Part shown: one piece after another, positions 52,023 to 59,487 of the stretch
Position numbering within the stretch: position 1 is the first letter of the stretch
Layout of the letters: every line of letters starts with the position of its first letter
Assembly: GCA_937960435.1 (NCBI GenBank)
Contig: CALGPN010000028.1
Location: 1-64,000 of the forward strand
Length of the DNA stretch: 64,000 bases
Reading direction: 5' to 3'
Source of the DNA: an uncultured Desulfosoma sp.
Lineage (GTDB): Bacteria > Desulfobacterota > Syntrophobacteria > Syntrophobacterales > DSM-9756
Notes under the pieces: model-generated
What the model saw: the letters and a program-made list of their open reading frames with translations, nothing else
The model's database searches: none
Told to the model about the DNA's origin: nothing
Made by a program: the position numbers and the translations under genes

Positions 52023-53396
52023 TTAGTTGTTGAGACTCTGGACGGGCGCGGGAATGCGGCCGCCAAGTCGAATAAATTCCGTGGACAGATCACCGTTGGC
52101 GACGGCAATGATGGTGGCTTCTCCGAGAAGGCCCCCAAAGTAGGCTTTTTCTCCGGCCTTTTTCCCGGGGACGGGGATAAGCCGGGCGGCGGTGGTCTTT
52201 CGGTTGATGACACCGATGGCCATTTCATCGGCGATAATGGCGGCGAGGGTTTCAGCCGACGTGTCCCCAGGGAGCGCCACCATGTCCAAGCCTACCGAAC
52301 AGACGCTGGTCATGGCCTCCAACTTTTCCAGGCTGAGATACCCCCGGCGGGCCGCTTCGGAAATGTTCAGGTCCTCGCTCACGGGAATGAACGCCCCGCT
52401 TAAGCCGCCCACATAACTGCTGGCAAAGGCGCCGCCTTTTTTCACGGCATCGTTCAGCATGGCCAAAACGGCCGTCGATCCGGGGGCGCCGATGCTGACC
52501 AGGCCCAAGCTTTGGAAGATTTCTCCCACGCTGTCCCCCACGTTGGGCGTGGGCGCCAGGCTCAAGTCCACGACTCCGAAAGGAATTTCCAGGCGACGGG
52601 CGACTTCCCGCCCGATGAGTTCGCCCACACTCGTCACTTTGAAAGCCGTGCGCTTGATGACCTCGGCCAATTGGCCCAAATCCAAAGTGGGATTGGCTTT
52701 CCGCGCCCGATCGATGGCCTTGCGGACCACTCCGGGGCCGCTCACCCCTACGTTAATGACGCACTCCGGCTCTCCGACCCCCAAGTAGGCCCCCGCCATA
52801 AAGGGAATATCCTGAGGAATGTTGGCAAAGACACACAACTTGGCGCATCCGATGCCGTCTGCGTGGGCGGTGGCGGAAGCCGTGCGTTTGATGACATGGC
52901 CCATCATGAAGACCGCATCCATGTTGATGCCGGCTTTTGTCCCGGCCACGTTGACCGAGGCACAGACCCGTTCCGTCTGGGCCAGGGCTTCGGGAATGGC
53001 GTCGATGAGGCTCACATCGCCGTTGGTGAACCCTTTTTCCACCAAAGCGCTGAAGCCGCCGATGAAATCCACATGAACCATCTGAGCGGCCTCGTCGAGT
53101 GTCCGAGCGACCTTGACCAAATCTTCTCGGCCGAAGGCGGCACCCACCACGGCAATGGGGCTTACGGCGATGCGCTTGTTCACGACGGGAATGCCGTATT
53201 TGTCTCCCACATCATCGCACACGGAGACGAGGTTTTGGGCGAGGCGCACGATTTTTCGCCGCACCTTGTCGCAAAAAAGGTCCACATCCGGGGCGACGCA
53301 ATCAAAAAGACTCACGCCCAGGGTCACCGTCCGAACATCCAGGTGTTCGCTGCGAAGCATTTCCAGGGTGGAGAGGATTTCCCGATCCGAAAGCAT
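52023..53396 (-). CDS. UPF0210/DUF711 PFL-like family protein
   Basis: 457-aa UPF0210 protein, related in fold to glycyl radical enzymes but without known activity. VSVCDDVGDKYGIPVVNKRIAVSP, NINMDAVFMM-like NMDAVFMMGHVIKRTA and LSLAPTPNVGDSVGEI are recognisable family segments. It lies 39 bp downstream of an ACT-domain protein, the same neighbour seen in other bacteria and archaea. A terminator follows inside cimA. Function unknown. Confidence 0.88.
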   Translation of the reverse strand: MLSDREILSTLEMLRSEHLDVRTVTLGVSLFDCVAPDVDLFCDKVRRKIVRLAQNLVSVCDDVGDKYGIPVVNKRIAVSPIAVVGAAFGREDLVKVARTLDEAAQMVHVDFIGGFSALVEKGFTNGDVSLIDAIPEALAQTERVCASVNVAGTKAGINMDAVFMMGHVIKRTASATAHADGIGCAKLCVFANIPQDIPFMAGAYLGVGEPECVINVGVSGPGVVRKAIDRARKANPTLDLGQLAEVIKRTAFKVTSVGELIGREVARRLEIPFGVVDLSLAPTPNVGDSVGEIFQSLGLVSIGAPGSTAVLAMLNDAVKKGGAFASSYVGGLSGAFIPVSEDLNISEAARRGYLSLEKLEAMTSVCSVGLDMVALPGDTSAETLAAIIADEMAIGVINRKTTAARLIPVPGKKAGEKAYFGGLLGEATIIAVANGDLSTEFIRLGGRIPAPVQSLNN

Positions 53397-53435
53397 AATC
53401 GAAACGACTCCGTATGGGCTCTTGAGAAGTTTGAG

Positions 53436-53993
53436 TTAGATGCGATGGATGGCCTCAAAAATGTCCCGATGTTGAAGACTCAGATCCAGCCCCAGGTCTT
53501 CGGCCCTTTGGCGCAGAGCCCTGCGGAAGGCCTGCTGGTCAATAGACAGAGGAATGTCCACTTCATAGATCATCACGTTGCGTCGGGGATCGGAACCTCC
53601 GCGGAAAGCGGCCCGCAAGTTCGTGATGTTGACGCCGAAACGGGCCATCACCTCCGTGATGCCGGCCACCAGCCCCAAGCGGTCCGGTCCGATGGTGGTG
53701 ACGACGAAAGGTTCGCTGGGAGACGGGGCATAGCGGCCCGCTTCGTGCATCGGCTTCAGGAGCACGGCCAGCCCGAGAGGCGTGAGCTGCTCTTGGAGCT
53801 GCTTTTCCAAAGCCTCCAAAGAAAGGTTCTCGGGCAGAGAGGCGATGAAAATGCCGGCAAATTCCGACTGGAGAATGGTTTGACTCACGTCTTCGATATT
53901 GCATCGGTTTTCCGAAAGGACTCGCGAAACGGCCGCGACGATCCCGGGCCTGTCGGACCCGAGGACGGAAATGACAACCTTTGAGGCGGACAT
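53436..53993 (-). CDS. Two-ACT-domain protein (GcvR-like)
   Basis: 185 aa made of two ACT domains (about 1-80 and 92-175). Each begins with a GxDRPGIVAAVSR or GPDRLGLVAGITE loop, the ligand-binding turn. It resembles the glycine cleavage repressor GcvR and the UPF0237 group that pairs with UPF0210. Probably senses an amino acid and controls the neighbouring UPF0210 protein; neither is proven. The 242 bp to the next gene hold no clear element, apart from a loose palindrome TTGTT...AACAA at 54137-54155. Confidence 0.82.
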   Translation of the reverse strand: MSASKVVISVLGSDRPGIVAAVSRVLSENRCNIEDVSQTILQSEFAGIFIASLPENLSLEALEKQLQEQLTPLGLAVLLKPMHEAGRYAPSPSEPFVVTTIGPDRLGLVAGITEVMARFGVNITNLRAAFRGGSDPRRNVMIYEVDIPLSIDQQAFRRALRQRAEDLGLDLSLQHRDIFEAIHRI

Positions 53994-54235
53994 GATCGAA
54001 ACCTCCGTGCCGTGTCGTTGCTCATCGTGAGGCCCGCACGCTATCGTGACCGTGACGAGAAGTCAATGATCCACAAGGGGTTTCCTCGCCTGGGGCTTTC
54101 GCCACGAAAATGTCGCTCGACTTCGGAGGCCTCTTCTTGTTAAAAATTTCAACAAATGGACCCGTAAAACGTCCGATTGAGACAACCGTATGTTCCCGGC
54201 GTGACGAGACCGTCACGTCTGCAAGGAGAGCCTCC

Positions 54236-55753
54236 ATGAAAGTCCTTTTGGTTTATCCGGAAGTTGCCGAAACATTTTGGAGTTTTAAACATGCGTTGCG
54301 CATCGTGCGCCGCAAAGCGGCTTTCCCGCCGCTGGGTCTTCTGACCGTGGCCGCCCTCTTGCCGGACCATTGGCAAAAGAAAGTCGTGGATATGAACACG
54401 CGGCCCTTGGAAGACAAAGACATCCTCTGGGCGGACTACGTGTTTGTGAGCGCCATGATCGCCCAACGTCGTTCCACCGTAGACGTCGTGCAGCGCTGTG
54501 TTCGGTTGGGGGTGCCCGTGGTGGGCGGAGGGCCCTTGTTTTACGGCTATGCCGAGGATTTTCCCGAGGTGCAGCACGTGGTCATCGGGGAAGGGGAGGC
54601 TCTCGTCCCGGAACTGGCCGCGGACCTCGAACGGGGATGTGCGCGTCGTCTGTATCGAACGGACGAACACCCCGATTTGGACCAGACCCCTTTGCCCTTG
54701 TGGGATCTCATTCGGCTCAAAGATTATGCCAGCATGAGCATCCAGTATTCCCGGGGATGCCCGTTCAACTGCGAGTTTTGCGACATCATCGTTTTGAACG
54801 GCAGAAAGCCGCGCACCAAATCGCCCGAACAGATGATCGCCGAACTGGATGCCCTTTACTGGAGAAAATGGAAGGGCTCGGTCTTCATCGTGGACGACAA
54901 CTTTATCGGGAACAAGCACCGCGTGAAGGCCGTGCTGGAAGCCATGATCCATTGGCAGGAATGTCGAGGGTGGAAGTTCAGTTTCTACACCGAGGCGTCC
55001 GTGGATTTGGCCGAAGACAAAGAACTGATGGATCTCATGGTCCGGGCCGGTTTCAACAAGGTGTTCTTGGGCTTGGAGACGCCGGCGACGGAAAGCCTCA
55101 AAGAATGCGGCAAAGGGCAAAATCTCCGACGCCCCTTGGATGAATCGGTGCGGATCATTCAGAAGAGCGGTCTTGCGGTCATGGGCGGCTTTATCATCGG
55201 CTTTGACAATGACCCTCCCGACATCTTCCAAAAGCAAGTCCGTTTCGTCCAGTCCACCGGTGTCGTCACCGCCATGATCGGCCTTCTGACCGCCGTGCCC
55301 GAAACGCGATTATACAAGAGGCTGGAAAGGGAAGGGCGATTGTTGTTCAAGCCCAGTGGGGACAACACCAGCCTTGAAGGGACCCTGAACTTCATCCCGA
55401 AAATGGATCGGCAAAAGATCCTGGACGGCTACCGCTGGGTGATGGATACCATCTATTCGCCCAACATGTATTACGAGCGCATCAAAGTGTTTTTGGAAAC
55501 ATACCGACCGAGGGCCAGAGCCGCCCTGGAAAAGAACGACATCCTCACCTTCCTGCGCTCCATGTGGTACTTGGGGGTGCGCGACACCAAGGCGTCTCGA
55601 TCCTGCTTCTGGAAACTCCTCAAGGAAACCCTCATCCACTACCGCGCAAGCCTTGCCGATGTGGTGACCGTGCTTGTTTACGGTTATCACTTCCGCAAGC
55701 TGTTTCATTCGGGCCTCTTCAGCGGCGAGCAACTCCCCGACGCGCAATCGTGA
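54236..55753 (+). CDS. B12-binding radical SAM protein (DUF4070-containing)
   Basis: 505-aa cobalamin-binding plus radical SAM enzyme. Residues about 1-140 are the B12-binding Rossmann domain. The radical SAM motif is SRGCPFNCEFCDII (CX3CX2C), then VFIVDDNFIGNKHRVKAVLE and GLETPATESLKECGK. A C-terminal helical DUF4070-type domain follows (about 390-500). The family includes hopanoid C-3 methylase HpnR, but no hopanoid gene lies nearby, so the substrate is unknown. AAGGAG lies 8 bp before ATG 54236. Confidence 0.86.
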   Translation: MKVLLVYPEVAETFWSFKHALRIVRRKAAFPPLGLLTVAALLPDHWQKKVVDMNTRPLEDKDILWADYVFVSAMIAQRRSTVDVVQRCVRLGVPVVGGGPLFYGYAEDFPEVQHVVIGEGEALVPELAADLERGCARRLYRTDEHPDLDQTPLPLWDLIRLKDYASMSIQYSRGCPFNCEFCDIIVLNGRKPRTKSPEQMIAELDALYWRKWKGSVFIVDDNFIGNKHRVKAVLEAMIHWQECRGWKFSFYTEASVDLAEDKELMDLMVRAGFNKVFLGLETPATESLKECGKGQNLRRPLDESVRIIQKSGLAVMGGFIIGFDNDPPDIFQKQVRFVQSTGVVTAMIGLLTAVPETRLYKRLEREGRLLFKPSGDNTSLEGTLNFIPKMDRQKILDGYRWVMDTIYSPNMYYERIKVFLETYRPRARAALEKNDILTFLRSMWYLGVRDTKASRSCFWKLLKETLIHYRASLADVVTVLVYGYHFRKLFHSGLFSGEQLPDAQS

Positions 55754-55811
55754 ACCGGCGAAATTTCGTTGTCTTTGCTGCGGGGCATGGGATTTACGGA
55801 GACTTAAGGAG

Positions 55812-55844
55812 GATTTCGGCCGTTTTTCACAAACGGCCGAAATC
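55812..55844. terminator. Perfect 14-bp hairpin between convergent genes
   Basis: GATTTCGGCCGTTT (55812-55825) and AAACGGCCGAAATC (55831-55844) form a perfect stem with loop TTCAC. There is no T-run on either side. The tsaE stop codon (TGA, 55827-55829) sits in the loop. It may act as a transcription end or mRNA-stability structure. Confidence 0.6.
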
Positions 55845-56300
55845 GCCGAAACGGCGTCGAAGATCATCTGTGTGAGGGACAAAGCGCAGTCGGCGCGTCG
55901 TGGGACCCAGGATTTCTAGGAAAATGTCCAGCCGTGCCGAAGGCAACAAAGGCCCGAGCCGCTCGGGCCATTCCACAACGGCGACGCCGTGCCCGTAGAG
56001 AGCTTCGCGCCAGGGAAGGCTTTCCAACTCCCCGGGATCGCCGAGGCGATAGCCGTCCATGTGGTAGAGATGCAGCCGGCCTTCGTATTCATTGATGATC
56101 GTGAAGGTGGGGCTGGTGACCGCCGTCTCCGGAGGGACCCCCAAGCCTCGAGCGATGCCCTGTGTCAGAAGGGTTTTCCCTGCGCCCAGTTCGCCCCACA
56201 GAGCGACGACATCGCCCGAAAGCAAGCGCCTGCCCACGGCTTCCCCCAAGGAGAGGGAAACCTCGGGAGACGGAGATTCCACGCAGAGATCGCCGTTCAT
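55827..56300 (-). CDS. tsaE: TsaE, tRNA t6A synthesis ATPase
   Basis: 157-aa ATPase of the TsaBDE complex that makes N6-threonylcarbamoyladenosine in ANN-decoding tRNAs. Walker A is WGELGAGKTLLTQGIARGLG and SPTFTIINEYEGRLHLYHMDGYRL is the conserved core. The ATG overlaps the nnr stop (ATGA). The C-terminal codons lie in the hairpin at 55812-55844. Confidence 0.92.
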   Translation of the reverse strand: MNGDLCVESPSPEVSLSLGEAVGRRLLSGDVVALWGELGAGKTLLTQGIARGLGVPPETAVTSPTFTIINEYEGRLHLYHMDGYRLGDPGELESLPWREALYGHGVAVVEWPERLGPLLPSARLDIFLEILGPTTRRLRFVPHTDDLRRRFGDFGRL

Positions 56301-57850
56301 GACCTTTCCAGAGCTCCGATCACGAAAGGAATGTGCTCCAACACGTCACCGGCCAAGAGACCGCGCGTCGTCTCCCCTTGGCACGCCATCTCGGCCGCTT
56401 TGCCGTGGACATACACCCCGAGGCAGGCCGCGAGGAAAGGTTCTATTCCTTCCCCCACGAATCCCGCGATCATTCCGGTCAAGACATCGCCCATGCCCCC
56501 GGAGGCCATGGCCGGCGTGCCGGAGCCGTTGACGGCCAGGCGCCCGTCGGGTGAGGCGACCACGGTGCGATGACCCTTGAGAACCACGATGACCCCGTGT
56601 TGCCGGCTGAATTCCTGGGCCGCCCGAAGCCGATCCTCCTGAACCTCGGCAACGGAACAGTGTCGCAGCCGAGCCATTTCGCCCGGATGGGGCGTCACGA
56701 TGACGGGAACGGGCGCCTTGTGGAGGATTTCCGGCGTGTCGGCCACAATGGTCAAGGCATCCGCATCCAACACCAAAGGACAGGGCGACCGTAGGATGAG
56801 GTTCAAGACAAGGCGACGGGTCTCTTCATGGAGTGAAATGCCGGGTCCGAGAGCAAAGACCTCTTTCCCTTCGAGAAACGCCAGAATTTCCGATTCCGCG
56901 GCCGCGGCGGCGCTCTGTTCCGAAGTTTCCGCGATGGGCAGGGTCATGGCTTCGGTAAGTTTCACTTCGAGGATGGGATTGAGGGATCTGGGGATGAAGA
57001 GGGTGACGAGCCCCGCCCCGACGCGAGCGGCGCCCAAGCAGGCCAGTGTGGCGGCTCCGGTTTTCCCCGGGGACCCGGCGAGGACGCATACATGGCCCGC
57101 CCGTCCCTTGTGGGTTTCGACCGGCCGCGGCTGAAGCCACTGCCGGCACGTGTCATGGTCAAGCCACCATCGCCGGATGCCTGCGGAGGCCACCACATGG
57201 GGCGGAATGCCGATATCCACCACATGCAGCGTGCCGACCAGCGCATCCCCTTGGGCGATTCTTTGACCCAATTTTGGCAGGCCGAAAGTGGCCGTCGCCG
57301 TCGCCCGGACGGCCGCACCGAGGATTTTTCCCGTGGTTGCGTCCAGTCCCGAGGGCACATCCACGGCCAGCACCGGTTTTCCCAGAGCGTTGACCGCTTC
57401 GATGACGTCACGGTACAGCCCTTGAACGGGACTGGAAAGACCCGTGCCGAGAATGGCGTCGATGATGACGTCCGCATCTCGAATCAGGGCAAACTGGGAC
57501 GAAAAATCGGAGGTCTCGTCCCAGTGATAGGGCCTCAGGCCGAGATTTTCCAAAATCCGGTAATTGATGAGAGCATCCCCCCGCAGCCGTTCCGCAGGAC
57601 GCAGGCACACAACGCGCACCGTTGCCCCCTGGCAGAGCAAAAGGCGCGCAAGGACGAACCCGTCTCCTGCATTGTTTCCCGTGCCGGCAAGAACCACGAG
57701 GCGGCGTTGCGCGAGGTCGGGGAGGATGTGTTCGAAAAAGGCCAGAGCCCCCCGAGCCGCATTTTCCATGAGCACGACGCCGGGGATGCCGATTTCTTCG
57801 ATGGTTTGTCGGTCTAGTTCGGCCATTTCTTGGGCGGTGACGAGGATCAT
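56297..57850 (-). CDS. nnrD: Bifunctional NAD(P)H-hydrate epimerase/dehydratase
   Basis: 517-aa fusion of NnrE and NnrD. The N-terminal epimerase (about 1-215) has VLAGTGNNAGDGFVLARLL and AVDVPSGLDATTG. The C-terminal ADP-dependent dehydratase (about 225-500) has VTPHPGEMARL and NGSGTPAMASGGMGDVLTG. It repairs damaged NAD(P)H hydrates. AGAGGA precedes the ATG, 18 bp after acpS. Overlaps tsaE by 4 bp. Confidence 0.94.
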   Translation of the reverse strand: MILVTAQEMAELDRQTIEEIGIPGVVLMENAARGALAFFEHILPDLAQRRLVVLAGTGNNAGDGFVLARLLLCQGATVRVVCLRPAERLRGDALINYRILENLGLRPYHWDETSDFSSQFALIRDADVIIDAILGTGLSSPVQGLYRDVIEAVNALGKPVLAVDVPSGLDATTGKILGAAVRATATATFGLPKLGQRIAQGDALVGTLHVVDIGIPPHVVASAGIRRWWLDHDTCRQWLQPRPVETHKGRAGHVCVLAGSPGKTGAATLACLGAARVGAGLVTLFIPRSLNPILEVKLTEAMTLPIAETSEQSAAAAAESEILAFLEGKEVFALGPGISLHEETRRLVLNLILRSPCPLVLDADALTIVADTPEILHKAPVPVIVTPHPGEMARLRHCSVAEVQEDRLRAAQEFSRQHGVIVVLKGHRTVVASPDGRLAVNGSGTPAMASGGMGDVLTGMIAGFVGEGIEPFLAACLGVYVHGKAAEMACQGETTRGLLAGDVLEHIPFVIGALERS

Positions 57851-57868
57851 GGGTGTTTCCTCTGAAAT

Positions 57869-58273
57869 TCAGGCGGTGTGGGCGGGAGGGTCTTTGGTTT
57901 CCAGGAGCGCCACCGCCACGCCATAAAGCCCGTCATCGCTCAGGCTGATATGCCAGGCGTGGACGCCCAAACCATGGACAAAACCTCTGGCCCTCTCGGA
58001 GAGGATCAGAACCGGTTTTCCGGAAGCGTCCTGGCGAATTTCCATGTCTTTCCAAAAGAGGGGCGCGCGAACGCCTGTACCCAAGGCCTTGGCGAAGGCC
58101 TCTTTGGCGGCGAAGCGCACGGCGTAACAGGAGGCGGGGTTTTTTTTGGCTCCGCAGGTCCGCTTTTCGAAAGCGGTGAAAACCTTTTCGAGGAACCGAT
58201 CGCCCCATCGGGCCAGCCCCGCCTCGATGCGGTCGATCCGCACCATATCGATCCCGATGCCATAGACAGCCAT
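57869..58273 (-). CDS. acpS: Holo-acyl-carrier-protein synthase
   Basis: 134-aa phosphopantetheinyl transferase of the AcpS family. GIGIDMVRIDRIEAGL and RFAAKEAFAKALGTG carry the Mg and CoA-binding Asp and Glu. It adds the 4'-phosphopantetheine arm to ACP in fatty acid synthesis. Its ATG overlaps the pdxJ stop by one base (TGATG). Confidence 0.93.
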   Translation of the reverse strand: MAVYGIGIDMVRIDRIEAGLARWGDRFLEKVFTAFEKRTCGAKKNPASCYAVRFAAKEAFAKALGTGVRAPLFWKDMEIRQDASGKPVLILSERARGFVHGLGVHAWHISLSDDGLYGVAVALLETKDPPAHTA

Positions 58274-58989
58274 CAGCCGTTCACCAGTGCGATCATTTCC
58301 TTGACAGCCCGCTCCATTCCCACAAGGACGGCTCGGGCGACAACGGCGTGGCCGATGCTGAATTCCTCAATTTCCTTGATGACGCGCAGCCACAGAACAT
58401 TGCGATAATCCACGCCGTGGCCTGCATGGACAATGAGGCCGATTTTGGCGGCCAATTTGGCCGCGTCTTGGACGCGTTCGAATTCTTCCTGACGTTGCCT
58501 GTAGGTTTTCGCTTCGGCGAACGAGCCTGTGTGGATTTCCACGCAGTCGGCGTCGATTTTGGCCGCCGTCTTGATGTGCTTGGGATCGGGATTGATGAAC
58601 AGGCTGACGGAAATGCCGCCCTCGTGGAGCCGGCGGATGGCTTCGGCCAGGGTATCTTCGTACAGGACCACGTCCAGGCCGCCCTCGGTGGTCAGTTCCT
58701 GGCGCTTTTCGGGAACCAAGGTCACCAGATCCGGTTTGATGCGCAGCGCCGTCTCGATCATGGCTTCCGTGGCGGCCATTTCCAGATTGAGGCGCGTTTT
58801 GACCGTGCGGCGCAAAATTTCCACATCCCGATCCTGAATATGACGTCGATCTTCCCGAAGATGGACCACGATGCCTTGGGCTCCGGCCAATTCCGCCAAG
58901 GCGGCGGCCGTGACCGGGTCTGGTTCCGAGGCGAGTCGGGCTTGGCGCACCGTCGCCACATGGTCCACATTGATGGCCACCCGTGCCAC
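58273..58989 (-). CDS. pdxJ: Pyridoxine 5'-phosphate synthase
   Basis: 238-aa TIM-barrel enzyme that condenses DXP and amino-acetone phosphate to PNP in DXP-dependent vitamin B6 synthesis. INVDHVATVRQAR at the N-terminus and VHLREDRRHIQDRDVEIL are conserved, as are EIHTGSFAEA and HAGHGVDYRNV. GTG start at 58989 with AGGAGG 8 bp upstream, inside the end of ybeY. Confidence 0.95.
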   Translation of the reverse strand: MARVAINVDHVATVRQARLASEPDPVTAAALAELAGAQGIVVHLREDRRHIQDRDVEILRRTVKTRLNLEMAATEAMIETALRIKPDLVTLVPEKRQELTTEGGLDVVLYEDTLAEAIRRLHEGGISVSLFINPDPKHIKTAAKIDADCVEIHTGSFAEAKTYRQRQEEFERVQDAAKLAAKIGLIVHAGHGVDYRNVLWLRVIKEIEEFSIGHAVVARAVLVGMERAVKEMIALVNG

Positions 58990-58992
58990 GTT

Positions 58993-59487
58993 CTATCCCT
59001 CCTGTGAATCCTGGGAAAAATCCGTCCGATACCATCTGAAGCGCTCGGGTTGATGCCCGAGGCTGCGCAACAGGTTCATGGTCAAAGCTTCCATGGTTTG
59101 CGCTGTGTCGGAGGCGTCGTGATCATAGCCGAGCAGGTGGAGGATGCCATGGATCAGAAGGAGGTCCAAAATTTCATCCAGGGTGCAGGACCTTTCTTGG
59201 GCCATGGCTTCGGCCGTTTCCACTCCGATGACCACGTCACCCAACATGTGCGGCGCGATATCCCCGAAGTCCCCTTCACGCATGGGAAAAGACAACACAT
59301 CCGTCGGTTCCGCGACACCCCGGAACCGTGCGTTCAAATCCGCCATTTCCTCGTCGTCCGTCAAAACAAGGCTCAATTCCCCGTCACTGCAGTCCAAGGC
59401 GCTTAAGATCCGTTCGGCTGTTTGGGCCAGCCGCTGCAGATCGATCTTTATCCGGTCGCAATTCTCGCTGATTTGAATCTGTGCCAT
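58993..59487 (-). CDS. ybeY: Endoribonuclease YbeY
   Basis: 164-aa zinc metalloprotein acting in 16S rRNA maturation and ribosome quality control. The metal motif HGILHLLGYDHD is intact, with VLSFPMREGD upstream. Its 5' end overlaps the pgpH-type gene by 104 bp in another frame. It precedes pdxJ with a 3-bp gap. Confidence 0.94.
   Translation of the reverse strand: MAQIQISENCDRIKIDLQRLAQTAERILSALDCSDGELSLVLTDDEEMADLNARFRGVAEPTDVLSFPMREGDFGDIAPHMLGDVVIGVETAEAMAQERSCTLDEILDLLLIHGILHLLGYDHDASDTAQTMEALTMNLLRSLGHQPERFRWYRTDFSQDSQEG

Noticed and set aside
53994-54235. Glycine or cobalamin riboswitch upstream of the ACT or B12 radical SAM gene
   Set aside because: No B12-box or glycine aptamer core pattern was recognisable by eye; only a loose palindrome.
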